Counted from the first letter of the stretch, positions 36,501 through 50,161 are shown. The stretch: 64,000 bases of DNA from Phaseolus vulgaris (GCF_000499845.2 NC_023757.2:42821798-42885797), one strand, 5' to 3'. Notes: generated by a model not told the origin, from the letters alone. Made by a program: numbers and translations.

Positions 36501-37464
36501 AGTTCATTGACACGTCAATCACTGACAACTGCTCGCAGTCGCCGATCTCGGGGGGCATGGTGCCAACTAGGTTGTTCTGCCACAGTAGAAGGTTTTCGAG
36601 ATTCTTAAGGTTTCCCAACTTGCTTGGTATGGATCCAGTGAGAGAGTTCTCGTAAAGGTATATGTTTTGAAGTCCTGTGCAGTCCCCAAGTTCAGGTGGT
36701 ATTTCACCTGAGAGTAAGGAAGTGTAAATGGCAATGGTTTCAAGGTTCTTCAGAAGGCCAAGAGTTGGGGGCAGAGAACCTGAGAGGCTTGTTTCAGCAA
36801 GGCCCAACATCACTAAACTGGAACAGTTGCCAATTTCTTGTGGTAAAGGACCCTCCAGGTTCTTGTTTCCCCCTGCTCTTATCACTTGAAGTCTCTTAAG
36901 GTTGCCGATGGTGGTAGGAACTTCCCCGCTGAGTTGGTTGTCATATAGGATCAGCTTCTGCAACTTTGTGAGGTTCCCAATTGCAACTGGAATGGACCCC
37001 ACGAGGTCATTGGAGTTGAGATGGAGTTCCTCGAGTTTAGGCAAGTAACATAGCTCACTTGGTATTTCGCCACTCAAGGCATTGTCACTTAAGTCCAAGT
37101 AGCTGAGTTCCACAAGATAACCTATTTCTTTTGGAATTGAACCCGTGAGATTAGTTCCGGCTAAGATCAGACTGCTTAAGGAAAGAAATGAGGTGAAATC
37201 ACTGGGCAGTCTTCCAAGCAAATCCACATACCTCAGATCCAGCTGTACTACTTCGTTCTTCGTGTTGCAACTCACTCCATACCAGCTACATGGGGTGTCT
37301 TGAACTGGGTCCCAGTTACTCAATACCTCCAGGGACCCGTTCAGGGTTCTCGTCCATGATAGAAGAGCCTCCCCTTGTTGGTTCACTGCAGCAACTATGA
37401 GAAAATGGAATGGGAGTAGAAGGGAAATGCATAAGAAGAAGAGGGTCCATGGATTTACAGGCAT
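33559..37464 (-). CDS. LRR receptor-like serine/threonine kinase, subfamily XI, RGI-like, 2 exons
   Basis: A plasma-membrane peptide-hormone receptor type; the close Arabidopsis relatives are the RGI group, which sense root-meristem growth factor peptides, but the ligand here is inferred only. Exon 1 is 37464-34623 and exon 2 is 34061-33559, giving 1114 residues. In order: signal peptide (MPVNPWTLFFLCISLLL), Cys pair CSWYGVSC, more than 20 LRRs, second Cys pair near 680, transmembrane helix at about 708-732, then a kinase with P-loop GQGRSGVVY near 778, AVKKF lysine, HRD near 895, DFG near 918 and APE built across the splice junction. All catalytic residues are present, so it should be active. 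The C-terminal 40 residues are Ser-rich. The start at 37464 is preferred because it opens a normal signal peptide; the in-frame ATG at 37542 would add 26 residues. The intron follows the kinase activation segment, a common place in this group. Confidence 0.95.
34062..34622 (-). other. Intron of the receptor kinase gene
   Basis: 561 bases, phase 1, GT-AG on the minus strand (GTGAGT donor, TTGCAG acceptor). It splits the APE codon region of the kinase. Nothing else is recognised inside. Confidence 0.93.
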
Positions 37465-37583
37465 TACAACTAAGCTACGAACTCCAATGAAAGAACACGC
37501 AGAAAGGTTTGAGCCTAGGGAGGAACAACGGGAAGGAACCAAATCATGTCTTGTGGGTTACTGTGTTTATAAAAAAAGACTTA

Positions 37584-37590
37584 TTATATA
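37584..37590 (-). promoter_or_regulatory. Likely TATA box of the receptor kinase gene
   Basis: Minus-strand TATATAA lies about 120 bases upstream of the chosen ATG at 37464 and about 42 bases upstream of the alternative ATG at 37542. With a start site near 37555 the 37542 ATG would be just inside the leader, so it may act as an in-frame alternative start. Confidence 0.45.
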
Positions 37591-39236
37591 CAAATTAAAA
37601 TAACCCAGAATCTCCGGATCCAAGAAACAGCTAGGCCATGATGTTTCTGCAGGGAGAAATGGAATTTTAGATGGTTGTGTACAAGTATTTGTTTATGTTG
37701 AAGTGGAGTGCAGGGGTGGGTGGGTAGTAGAAGAATTATAACAGTTTAAAATTTTGAGAATGAGTAACATAACAGAGATGGGATGGGATGGGTGGGTGAG
37801 TGCCTTTCTTTCTAAATTTTGTTTCAATATCAACCGTTTACCTTCTGATGTGGCTTTGTTATAAAATAAGCTCTCATTTTCTCTTGGATTTTTTAGTGAC
37901 ATGGATAAGACGAATTATATTTATATCCTAAAAATATGGGCAGGCTCATTTTGTCTACTACGACACATTCTGTCCTTGGCCAACTAGTTTTGAGTCTGAC
38001 TATACATTTTGTATTGAAAGGTATATTTTGTTAAATCTAAATATAAACCTGATTAGATTTAAGAGCTAATCTTTTAGGCTTATGCGATTGATGATCTTAT
38101 AACATCTTAATGATGGCCCTAAAAACATACGGTTTGCATATGATGACAGATTAGATACTCTTCTTTAAACAGGAAATACGCTGGTTTTATATATGTAACA
38201 TCATGTTAAAGTTAATATTCGTATTTCTTAAACTACTAAATTTCTCACTTTCCTTTCTCCTAAGAATTTGTTTCCTCATTTCTTGCTATAAAACTCTTTC
38301 AAATTATCCACTTTTTATTTAACTTTAAGAGAGAGAGAAAGATATCTTTCATTCTCTCCAGGGGATCTTGAGTACTAATGCCAACACTGCTTAATAGAAC
38401 CTACGCACGGCATCATAAATAGTTTTTGTTTTTTCTTCCTCTATTTTGGTACAGGCACAGGATGCAGAGTCCGTATGCATTAATTTATTACTAAAACAAT
38501 CCTTTTCCATGGTTTAGAAAAGAAAATGAAACTTTCGAATAAAGGGTCTGCTTGCTATCTGCCATGGATCTCAATCAGATTTGAATTTTTATTTGTTTAT
38601 GTACAATATGATTTTGGAGTGGACTTGGCTACTATGCTGCTACACTCTCTTGTGATTCAGATGTTGTTCCTATTTAACTGTCAAGCATAATTAACTTTGG
38701 ATCTGATCCATACTTAAAAAAATCAAACCTTGAGAGGATTCTCATTCTCACGAATTCAAAAAACCTGCTATATATTTGCATAACTAGTTCATCCATGATG
38801 CGATCTATGACACCGTCCATTTGTCCTGAGAATCTCGCATTATTTTAGATCAAACCCATCGTTCAAAATTGGGCATGCAAGAACCATTTATCCATTTTAT
38901 CTTTAAACTAATTCGAAACCCATTTGTTAATTTAAGCACGTATTAAAAAGAAGAAGAAAAATAGAAGGTGTCACGTGGTGTCGCGTGACAAGAGGGGACT
39001 TGTGACACTTGGCAATTCATTGATATAGAGAATTACAGATATACTGCATGCCCTCGTGATGATGGTGGGATGAAGAATATTATAGTAAAAATAATTTGAC
39101 AAGTGTATCCATTAGGAATCTATGCAGGAGGTAGATGATAACAGGGGCACATGAGAGAGAATTGTGTAGTTAAAAGGGCTGCAGCAGCCCTGGCTTACGA
39201 CAGCTTTATGTAAAATTACACACAAATAGGGTCCCT

Positions 39237-39268
39237 TTAAGATGTGGATGCCAAAGTCCACATCTTAA
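39237..39268. other. Small perfect hairpin
   Basis: TTAAGATGTGGA (39237-39248) pairs perfectly with TCCACATCTTAA (39257-39268) across an 8-base loop. The stem is too short for a microRNA precursor, and no role can be assigned. Confidence 0.5.
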
Positions 39269-42200
39269 GTTTCATTTTCCTGCTTTTCATTCTATGATTA
39301 ATCTCTAACAATGTAACTCCTTGGTCACCAATACACCCAATTTGTGTGACCCTTGCTTAAAACTTGAACCTCAAAAATTTTGTGATATTTTGTTTTGAGG
39401 GTGTGAGGAAATAAATGATTGAGGAGGCAGTGATACAGCTAGCTAAGGCAGAAGCAAAATGGGGTTCCATTTATTGCACTAAGAATAAGAGTGAGTGGGT
39501 TTGATTCTGTTGTCGCGCAGAGATGGGACCTTTCTCAACTGCTTGCTTTTTGGCTTGGCACCTAAATTTCCCACAGAGTAAACCTACCCATATCATCACT
39601 CTCCTTCTCACACTTCTTTTTCTTTTTCTTTTTCTTTTCTTTCATATATACATTTTCCTCTAAATCATTATATAAATGTATAACTTTCCCATATCTTCAT
39701 CTAATCCATTTTATCCCTTTAATCCAATAATTTAAATTCAATCACTTGGATTAGTTTGAATTGGATACAGTTTCGATGTTTTAACTCCAAATGTGAATTT
39801 GACAAATTATCAATTATTTGATTATCATTTTTATCTTTCTTTTTCAATTAATACGAACCCAAACCAATCTAATAAATTATTTTTAAATTTTACAACACTA
39901 TATTTTAAACTTTGACTTTAATTCTCTTAAATGTTGTATTTTATTTATTTATTTATTTTAGTTTTATTATAATTTATCTGCTCTAAATATTTTGGACTTG
40001 GGCCAGTAATTTTTAGATTGTGTCTTTTGTTGTCCCTCATCTCATCTTATATTTTCGATGTTTGTTCTTTTAATAGTGTATTTACGTCTGTATAGTCTAA
40101 TAGCGACATTTATTGTTGTTTATTACCCCGAATGATGTCTCTTGTTTCTCACACTATTATTGTATATAGGATATGAAGTCATTAATGTTTCTTGATATTA
40201 GGATAATTAAAGCTAATTATTAAAAAAAAAATGCCTAACTAGTGGTCCGTGGTTGAAACTTCATCTAATGATCTCCCACACTAGATTATGGGTGGTTAAT
40301 ATTTTTATTATATTTTAGATAATTAAATTAATTATAAATACCAAATGATAAGTACAGAAAATAACGATTTAAATATGTTTATTATTCATATAAATTTAGC
40401 AGAGTTATAGCTTTGGTATCTATAATTTTTCTTCTTTTTCATTTCTAAAAACAAATAAATCTTCATTTAAATGTTTGGACCACATTTTTTATCTTTATTT
40501 ATCTTGAGAAAATATTGATTTCACGCATACATATGAAGCGTTTTTATGGTTAGTGTTCAGAAGCATAGTTGCCTCTCTTTAGCTGTGTATCTCATAAAAG
40601 CTTTCATCTAATATCATTTTTGTACTTCGTCTGTTTATTCCTTTTGAAGGGGATATTTCAGATAAAGGAATATTTATATTGTAAGTCAAGGACGACTTTG
40701 TAAAATATTTATTTTCAATTTATAGTGAAATATAATTTATTGGTCAATAATTTTATGTAGTTTCGAGATGAGATAAAAAAAAAATTATTCTCGTGCTTTA
40801 GTGATATACAAGTACAGAAATTTTGTTTTTTTCTATTCTCACATTTTTCTTTGTTTATTTGCACCATTTATTTTCTTAAACTAAATCTTAAGTTTTGTTT
40901 CTTCTTTTGTAAAAAAAAAATCAATAATTCAGCATCAATTACATCATCTTAAAAAGTTTTTTATGGAGATATTTATGAACATTATATCTCACCCGCAGTA
41001 TGTATTACTTAAAATGGAAATTTAACATTGTTCAACATATAGGTATAGTTAATTGGCATTATATAATTTAATATAATATTAAGGATCAGAATTTGCAATA
41101 AGGACAAAACGCAAAAAAATAAAATTACAAGAATTAAAATCAAAACTCACTTATTTTACGTGGATAAACGACATGTTTACACTAAATTTAAATATTTCGA
41201 GTAAAATAATTATTAACTATTAAAAATAAAGAATATTTTTTACATTTCATAACATAAAATTGAATATTTTATTTAAAATAGATAATAAATATAAAAGAAC
41301 ATAGAAATATAATTTATATTTTTATCATAACTCAGTTGAATCAAATCAACCTGATTTTTAATTGATTTCAAGTGGTTAAAATCAGTAAAAAAAAGTATTT
41401 TTTACAAATCCAATTAAATATAATTGATTGTTATCTTAAATCTAAATCAATTCAACAAAAACCTATTACTTATTTATATTTTTCGACCACTGGAACAGAC
41501 TATAGGAATAGGAAAAATGAAAGGAGAGAATAAATTATTTGTCTTGCACCATAACCGAAGAAAGAAAGAAAAACAGCATGTAAGAAGAGTAAAAGATGTA
41601 TGTTTTTGGAGATTTTTTTCTTAAACAGAAAAAATATATTGTTTTTATAAATCAATTTATAAAACTTACCTTATAGTAATTTTTAATCTATGCATTAACG
41701 GGTAAACAACTAAAAAAAATTATATGTTAATTTGTAAAAGAGTTTTTTTAAATTAGACTTTTGATTTATTTATAAGTTGGTTTAAATTTATAAAAAAGAT
41801 TTTAATTTTTTCTTCTATAAATATTCATGAAAAAAAAATATAAATATAGCCCCCAATAAACCTATACTACACCGAAATTGACACATCTGATATGGTTGTG
41901 GTTAGGCTTTGTATCACTGTTGATTCTGAAAACAACTGTGGAACCATTCATATTTTTATTTTTACCGAGATTTGTCGAAAATGCTAAAGAGTGGAACATT
42001 GAAAACGAAACATTAGTGAGTAACCACTAGCTGATCTAAAAAAATGGTTACGGCCTTTAACAGTACCACACCTGCATGTCCTTTTCTATAATTATTTGAT
42101 TTGATTTGCTCCAGTTATGTATGGTCTTTTTCCGTGTTAAATCCAATGTATATATAGTAATAGAAATAGAAATAGAAAGAAGATTTTTTTTTTATCAGCC

Positions 42201-43544
42201 GAAATAGAAACAAGATACTGTTCACATGTTTTTTTTTTAATTTCAGTTTGTTGGTTACATTTAACTCTCTTAGTTTTAAATTGATTAATCTATCTTTAAG
42301 CAGTGTTTTTTATTTGATAAAAAAACACATAAATTAGATCATTTTCATCCTAATAAAGTGAAATAATATACATTCTCAGAAATTATGTTATAATTTCTTC
42401 AAACTTAGAAAATATATTTTCAATAATACTGTATATACATATATAATATAAATATATACTACATACGTAATAAATTAACTTTAGAAAAGAAAAGAATTAG
42501 CGGCAGATAGAGGAAAAGTAATCAATCTTATTAATGTCTCGTTTTAGGAAAACAACCTTTGTTACTGTAATCAATCTTAAAGACATTGATCAAGAACCAT
42601 TGTCTTGATTTGTCTACCCTTACAACATTGATTAGGCTATAACAACATACAACTTGAATAAAAATAATTTAGCATTAAAGAGACTTGTGTTTTTCATGTT
42701 TGAATTTGTCATTTTAAGACTTGTATTTTTCTCTCTATACAAATTAGTGTAAAAATTCAATAGTAAAATTTTCTATTTCTAAAAAATTATTAATTATAAA
42801 CCATTTGACTTTTTCAATAAACAATCGATTAATATAATTAATTATTAATATTTATAATTATGCATTTCATATAATTAATTATTAATATATGAAAATTAAT
42901 TATTTTAGTAAAATACTATTTCAATATTTTTTTTATCTTCTCTATTTATTTATTTTATTTCTCGTAAACCAAAACTTTATTTCTATAATAATAATAACAA
43001 CAATAATAATAATACTAATAATTATTATTACTATTATTTTAACTACTGAAAACAGATGTCCGTTAATTAAGGGCATGTATATTTATATTTTTATTAGATT
43101 AAAATATATGTAAATTTATAATTTTTTTGTTTTTATGAATATTTAATTACAAAAATATCATTTTAATATATATATATATATATTTGTAAAAATAGTATTA
43201 AAAATTATATAACTGTTCTTTTTAAAAATAAAATTTATTTAATTAATTTAAAATAAAAAATTTATTTTATTAAATAAAAAGATAAATTATTTTTTATTTA
43301 TTAAAGAGTAAAATTGTTCAATTAAAATAAATATAAATAATTTTTATAATTTTTTAAACATTTTTTTCTTATTTTGTAACTAGTTTTTTTGTATAGGTAT
43401 TTATTTTAGTTTTAAAGAACGGTTATTCTCTATAAAAAAAAAAGAATCTCCTTTACTAATGCTATAGATTATAGATAATAATTTTTTTAAATATTAATAT
43501 TATAGTTATTGTTAATTTTATAAATGTTTTAAACAAATCCTAAT

Positions 43545-43740
43545 GCCTATTAATATTTTTATTAATATTGTTATTGATATCATTATTATTAATATTACAA
43601 ATATTATTAATGATATTAATATTAATATTATTAATGTTATTATTGTTATATTATTATTATTATTATTTAATAATAATAATATTAATAATAATAAAAGTAA
43701 TACTACTTTAAAAATAATAATAATAATAATAATATACACA
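43545..43740. repeat. ATT/AAT microsatellite with a self-complementary centre
   Basis: About 200 bases made almost wholly of ATT and AAT triplets. The orientation switches near 43668, where TTATTATTTAATAATAAT forms a palindromic centre. The ORFs on both strands here are repeat artefacts. Confidence 0.85.
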
Positions 43741-46163
43741 AGTTTACATACAAAATATTTATAAAATAATCTATTTGCAATTAATTTCTTACGACCATAT
43801 TTATATGCGATGCTAAATTTACTAAATTTATAAACGGATAAAAATTATATATATATATATATAATCAATATATAATACTAAATATGCTTATAGATCAATC
43901 TGGATCATTATATCTAGATATCAAGTAATAATTCGTATATAATATTAACAATTTTTTTAATGTATATAATAAATTTTACAATGTGATCAAATAACAAATT
44001 GTTGTGAACGATAAATTTGTGAATTTCTATAACAATTATCTTAAGATTTATACTTACATGAAGTTTTTTTATTGATAGGCAGCAAGAAATATATATTATG
44101 ACAAATAAACTCAATAGTAATGAGCACATAATAATAATAGTTTTATAAAATAAACGCTTAAAAATATTATGAAAATAAGAGATATTTGTATTAGGCATAT
44201 AAAACATGAGTATCAAACCCAATAATTTAGGGTTATGCATAGTTCCAACAAAGAAGTGAAAGAGTGATAGAAGATAAAAATTACAAGAGAAATGAGGTGT
44301 GACAGAGAGAATGAATTTGAAGAGGGAAAGCATATATTAGCGATAAAATTAATAATTTTCACGTTTTTTTTTTCCGAACATGGGAGTGTAATTGATTGAT
44401 ATTATCTTCCGTTTTGGTTCTGCATATAAAAAATGTGTTGTTCATCTAAAGGACAAAGCAAGGTGGTAGAATGGAGATAGTTTAGGACAATAATTGAGTC
44501 TTCCAACTTTAAACCAGACGGGAAAAGATCCAATCAATGGTGTATATCCCAAATCAACTCACACACCCACTCACCTATAGCTAGAGGAATACTAGCTTGT
44601 ACTAATATTTTATGTATTTTAAGAAAATTATTTCCATAACTTTGTACTCTGTGAAAGCCATTTTCTCTTTAGTTATTTTTTTTTTTGGAATGTTCTTCTC
44701 TTGCTTCAAGATCAATGACTTAATGTATCAACCTTTTCTCCTTTCGGCTGTAAAGTATTAAGTGGATCATTAGTTAAGTAAAAAAATGAGTAGACAAAAG
44801 GAATTAGGAGACCCTATAAAACTGTTTATGCATGGCCTGCACTGCATTTGAAGGTCGATTCTTGCTTCAGCATGACATGTATGTGGCTTCAACCCAACGT
44901 GAGGTTTTTAACTTATTTTGGAGGATGCATATGACAAGATAACGCGGCTTATATGAAAGCGTTTATTATGCATGGCCTGCTCAGTGATAAAACCACATAA
45001 TGTAGGTAAAACATGAGTTTTTTCTTCTTCGCATTCCAACTTCTTCGAGTTTGAGAGATAAGTATACGAATACTATTTTGAGAAGACCTCAAACATTTCA
45101 ATTTGCATACATTAAGTGAATAACTGAATAATTATACACTCATATGTATTGAGATTAGTTTAATAAAAATTTATTAAATATTCTAAATCTATAAATAATA
45201 CAAATATATAAATAATACAAATGGAACTCAGTCAAAGGTAACTTTGAACACGTGTCATTCACAAAAAATTCAACAAAAAAATTCAAAAAAAATATTTACC
45301 AAACGGAGTAAGATTTGAACCAAGGCACCAATGAAAGCATGACAAATGGCATCACCTCACGAAGCCACGTTTCTGGATATAAACGCCCTTCCCTTCAACC
45401 TCTTTACTTTCTACTTCTCCAAAACCCTTTTCTTCTCCATTCCCTCCAAAAATCTCAGCCTTTTCTTCTCAACTTTCACCGGATTTGGCCACTGCACATA
45501 TTCTGGTCATTGCCTTACCAGCAACTCAAATATCCTTTTTTAGGGTTGTTTCTTATGACGCGATTTTTGAATTTGAAAATGGCTTTCTAAGATTTCTGAG
45601 GTTATATAAGTTCTCATAAACTGAAAAACCTTAATTTCTCATTTCGTCTTTCATTCTTCCGAATAAAAGGTTAGCCTTTTATCATTCCTTTTCATTTTTA
45701 CAGTTATTTTGATGTTTTTGGTTTTCTGTTTGTTATCTTCTTCTCTATTTCTTCGTGTTTCTCAGTACAGGTCTCAATTTTTTATTCTTTATGAACAATT
45801 TGTAAACTGTAATAAAAAAATAAAACAAAATTTTAAATGCCAAATACCATAAAAAAATTGTCTAAGAATTTTGAAAATAGATGAAGAAATGACATTTTAT
45901 TTTTTTGAAAAAAATTAACTCAAACATAATAATATAATAACTAAATAAGTATGAGTGAGAAACTTTTTGGAAACACGAAATACACTCTTTCAAGAACATA
46001 AATAAATAAATTTATTATATAAGAAATAAACATTAGTGTGTACGGATAAATAAATAAACTAAACATACTAATATGAACAATGAATAAAAATAAATAATAC
46101 ACGTAAAAAAATAAATTGTTTAAGTATTAATAAATTTACGCAAATTTCGAGAAAAGTAAGTAA

Positions 46164-46856
46164 CACTACAAGAAAAACATGAAATAAAAACCAATTTTTA
46201 GAGAATAAAATAATTAGTTGCAATAGTAACTAAATTAGAGACCATTTTAGAAACTAAAATTTGTTTCTAAATGAGTTTCTATTATTGTTAAATAGTTTCT
46301 AAATTGGTATCTAATTAGCAACCAAATTTTTAACTACTAATTATTTAGTTTCTAAATTTGGTCTCTAAAACCTTGGTTGTGTAAGGGTCTAAAAAAATAA
46401 CCTTAGAGTAGAAGTGGTATATTTTAAATGATACTGAATATTTTATTATTAAAATGAAATGACATATAAATAGAAAATTCAGTTATTCAAGTTTCATTTC
46501 AAAAGAACCACCATCTCTCTATTTATATGAATAACTGAATAACTGAATTTTCTATTTATATGTCATTTCATTTTAATAATAAAATATTCATGTATCATTT
46601 AAAATATACCACTTCTACTCTAAGGTTATTTTTTTAGACCCTTATACAATCAAGGTTTTAGAGACCAAATTTAGAAACTAAATAATTGGTAGTTAAAAAC
46701 TTGGTTGCTAATTAGAAACTATTTAACAATACTAGAAACTAATATAGAAACCAAATTTTTTTTTAGTTTCTAAAATGGTCTCTAATTTAGTTACTATTGC
46801 AACTAATTATTTTGGTCTCTAAAAATTGGTTTCTATTTGATGATTTTCTTGTAGTG
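46164..46856. mobile_element. 693-bp CACTA-ended foldback element
   Basis: Begins CACTACAAGAAAAACATG and ends TTTTCTTGTAGTG. Almost the entire element is two inverted arms of about 320 bases around a short unpaired centre near 46490-46525. The arms match at high identity through both the outer family-like part and an inner part (TAACCTTAGAGTAGAAGTGG on the left, its inverse at 46606-46625). Flanking triplets are TAA and TAT, an imperfect duplication. The outer arms resemble the MITE at 29065. No coding capacity. A transcript across it would form a long hairpin. Confidence 0.85.
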
Positions 46857-47349
46857 TATAATAATAAACATTTATGTAAAAAAATGATTTATTCTAATAA
46901 ACAGTTGTACATTTATTAATATTGTAATAAATGAAATATTATAATTGTTTATTAATTTATTTATAAATAATAATTATTTCTATATTATTATTATTAGCTA
47001 TCATTAATCACTATTTATTTATTTTTATTAGTTCTTTATTATTTATAAATAAATATCAAGAACAATGGAGCAAACAAACCAATCAAAGAGATGAAAAGAT
47101 TTGACATAAATGATAAAAGTAAGGAATCCAAAAATATAAAATTGATGTTGCGAAAAAACGTAACAAACAAATGAAGACAATCAGTAGAAAAAATAAAAGC
47201 ACACAATGTAGAAAATAAATGATAAAGAATAATCTGTTCTTCAAAAAATGAGAAGAAATGAGAATGAATGGATATATGTTTATCATGGTGCAGTTATCAT
47301 ATATGTTTACCATTTATAACCTATATAAACTCAAAACCCCATGGTGCAG
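46857..47349. other. Intergenic AT-rich spacer
   Basis: Nothing recognised apart from ATT-rich runs near 46985-46996. The right edge carries the TGCAG target duplication of the solo LTR. Confidence 0.5.
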
Positions 47350-48452
47350 TGATGACTTTTTACGGCAAGTGCACCGCGTTTGTCAGAAGTAATAATTGTC
47401 CCTAAGGACGGATATCGATCCCACAAAGAACGGTGAATCATCGAGTACAATATTCGCTAAATATAACAACAGAACAATAAAAAAGAGTGTGAAGTGATTA
47501 TGTTGGCACTGATCAATAAGAAAACAAACAAAGAATTAGTTGCTTCAATTGGAAAAATTGGGATTAAGTTTCATCTCTCTCACTCTCATGTATTTTGATT
47601 AGCATGTTAATATTAAGTTCTTTAATTGAAATTGATGCCCGTATAAAAATCATTTATATCGATTCCTCGCATATAAAATCCTTAAGAATGTTCCCTAACT
47701 ATCGATCCCTCGCATACTTATAAGAACAACTTAGAACGAAGCTCAGACGTTTAATAGCAATTAACATTTCAAGTCTATTCCTAGCACTCAAATATGTTAA
47801 GTATTGTTGTTTAGGTCCGAACCCTAAAAATACCTCCCGGTCAGATTTAAGATTCTCAATTTGTCACGGAGAATTAAAAGTAAAACAACAATACCAATAA
47901 TCAATCAAGAACTGAATATTAATATATAAAATATCACCTCAATACATAAGAGTTTGAGTAGATTACTCCCAATCCCAAAGGGTAGAATTAGCCACGCATA
48001 CTTCTATCACCTTCCATTCTCCCAATTGGGTTACAATTCACTCTATGGTGTTTTCCTCTCAATCTGGCACACTAAGGTTGAGCCTCTAGCCCTCTATTTA
48101 TCCTAGTTTTCTAGGGTTAGGTTGTTTATTGTGTCGCGCTAATGGGCTAAATGATAAAACATAAAAAGGCCCAATCTTTCTTTCTTTCTTTTTTTCTTTC
48201 ATTCTGGGACCTTCTATCTTTATCTTTTTGGCTCAAATCATTCATCTTTAATCCAAATCTCCAATCTTCCTCAGAAATCTGCAATTAACACCAAATTTGG
48301 GAATAAAATACTCTTATTCAAATAAAGATCATAAAAAATGTAAAAAGGTATAAATTCATAAATTAGGGATTATTTTATATGTAAATTAGCAATAAATCCT
48401 CATAAGTGCCTATATTTTAATATGAAATATTACTGAAATTAGACACTTATCA
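47350..48452. mobile_element. Solo LTR with perfect 5-bp target duplication
   Basis: A 1103-base segment that begins TGATGACTTTTT and ends ACACTTATCA, so it has TG and CA ends with a TGAT/ATCA inverted terminus. It is flanked on both sides by TGCAG (47345-47349 and 48453-48457). There is no internal retrotransposon coding region or second LTR, so this fits a solo LTR left by recombination between the two LTRs of one element. The AAGTGCACCGCGTTTGTC-like sequence near the left end resembles legume LTR sequence that I recognise only loosely. The superfamily is not assigned. Confidence 0.82.
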
Positions 48453-49849
48453 TGCAGTTGTCAAAATCGTGAAACATAAGCATAACATATGAGAGAAATG
48501 TGAGAGAGAGTTTTGGAGGGAACGGGAAGGGTTAGGGTTTAGGAAACGGAGAATGAAGATAGTGAGAGGAATGAACGTTTATATGAACGCTACGTGGCTC
48601 CATGTGGTTACACCATTTGTTAGCATTTCATTGATTCCTTTCTTCAAATTTTCTACATTTGGTAAAAAAAAATAGTGATTTTTTTTTATTTCTTAATTAT
48701 GTGTTATGTTACCACCTATATTTTAGAAAAACTCTCTACTAAAATAAACTAACATTACATTAAATTTAAAACCAGATGTTAAATATTAAACTTAAAGTTT
48801 AATTTAATCTTATAAATCTAACTTATAAAGTAATGTTTCTATTAACATATATTATGAAATGTTTTTATCTTTAATCGTTCTAGAATTTTCAACACCTAAT
48901 TATCATAAAAAAATCTATCTTAAATTATAAATTTCCCAAAAACAACAAAATAAAATATTACTTAAAGTATTTCATAAAAATCAAATTAAAAAAATTATAA
49001 ATGATTTGAACAAATAAAACCAACAACTTATTCAATAAGGAGAAATTCATTCTTAATAAAAAAGACATTAGTAAAGGAAAGTGTTTCCATCTTGAAAAAA
49101 AAATCATCCAAATCAATGATATAGATAAGAGATGACAAACTTATTAACTTGTCTTCATATTGTATAAACCTGTTTTGGTTTTGACGAAAATCTTGACATT
49201 ATATTATTAGTATGAGTAATATCCCATTTTTTAAATGGGATATAAAATAAAGATATATATGCCGTTCTTCCAATATTTATTTTCATTTTTATGTTTTTTC
49301 ATTTTAAATTACTAAAAAAATTTAATTTATTAAATAGAAAAACTTATATTAACCTTTTATTTAGTTCTTAATTTCAAAACTTATTTCTAAATATTCCATT
49401 TAATTATTTTTTTTATTTTTTTTTAATTATATAACTATTATTTGATATTGTGATTTATTATTTATATAATTATAATTTTTTTCTTAATATTTAACATTCA
49501 CGGATATGTTTTTGGCTTTATTTCATTTAAGATAAAAAAAATTATTTATTAATTATGTCAACAGACTAATTCTTTTAATTGCAATAATTACTTCTACAAA
49601 TATATATATATATATATATATTTATTTTATTTTATTTTTTAATCTGTGAATAGTGTGGCTATATATTAAATGAAATAATATTTTTTATTCCTTTTAGGTC
49701 AATAGTTCAATTTTTTTATTTTTAAAAAATTAAAATTAAGAATATTAATAAAAGAAAATATAACGTTATTCTACACTTTAATTTAGATTGTAACATGTTT
49801 TCTCTAACGTAATTTTCATTAATATTTATTTTATTACAGTATACTTAAT
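48453..49849. other. Intergenic AT-rich spacer
   Basis: 48500-48600 is less AT-rich (AGGGTTAGGGTTTAGG motif and purine-rich repeats) and may be the disrupted flank of an older sequence. An AT dinucleotide run lies near 49600-49621. No gene was recognised. Confidence 0.5.
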
Positions 49850-49872
49850 CACTACAACAAAATGTGTAAAAA

Positions 49873-49947
49873 ATGGCGGTTTTAATATGGCGGTTATTAA
49901 TAACCGCCACAAATTTCAGCATAATACGTCATTTAATTAACCGTCAC
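49873..49947. repeat. Left subterminal repeats of the CACTA element
   Basis: ATGGCGGTTTTAATATGGCGG is followed at once by inverted copies (AATAACCGCCAC and AACCGTCAC). Such clustered short motifs next to CACTA termini are bound by the element's accessory protein in En/Spm. Confidence 0.7.
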
Positions 49948-50161
49948 AATTAGCTTTCAAATTATGCCATTTTCAACTGTCATAATTTTCTTTCAGAGAA
50001 AACTTTTTATTCCTTTATTCCTATATTTACATTTTTAACTTGATTTAAAAATCCTTCAGATTTTAACTTGAAAATTGATTTTCTTTTTGAAAACTTAAGA
50101 AAATAATTTTTTTTGAATTTCAGTTTGGAAAAACCCTAACTCCTAACACTCATCACTCTCG

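Larger units (their letters stand above)
37600..46163. other. Intergenic, very AT-rich, microsatellites, no gene recognised
   Basis: Contains CTTTTT repeats near 39610-39645, an AT dinucleotide run near 43166-43184 and 43848-43864, and a large ATT/AAT array at about 43545-43740. Two small perfect palindromes lie at 39175-39191 and 39237-39268. Near 45340-45670 the sequence is less AT-rich, with a 65-codon frame and a TATATAAG motif followed by a pyrimidine-rich leader-like stretch. This could be a gene relic, but no family could be named. Confidence 0.5.

Noticed and set aside
39175..39268. Two perfect small palindromes considered as a microRNA precursor
   Set aside because: Stems are 7-12 bases with short loops and match no plant microRNA family that I know.
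43518..43764. 73-codon ORFs on both strands
   Set aside because: Produced by the ATT/AAT microsatellite; they encode Ile and Asn runs only.
45296..45330. tRNA-like GGTTCAAATCT box on the minus strand, possibly a SINE or tRNA end
   Set aside because: No matching A box, acceptor stem or tail could be found around it.
45315..45660. Gene-like start with TATA-like motif and 65-91 codon frames
   Set aside because: The frames end quickly, no homology is recognised, and the downstream sequence is AT-rich with no exons.
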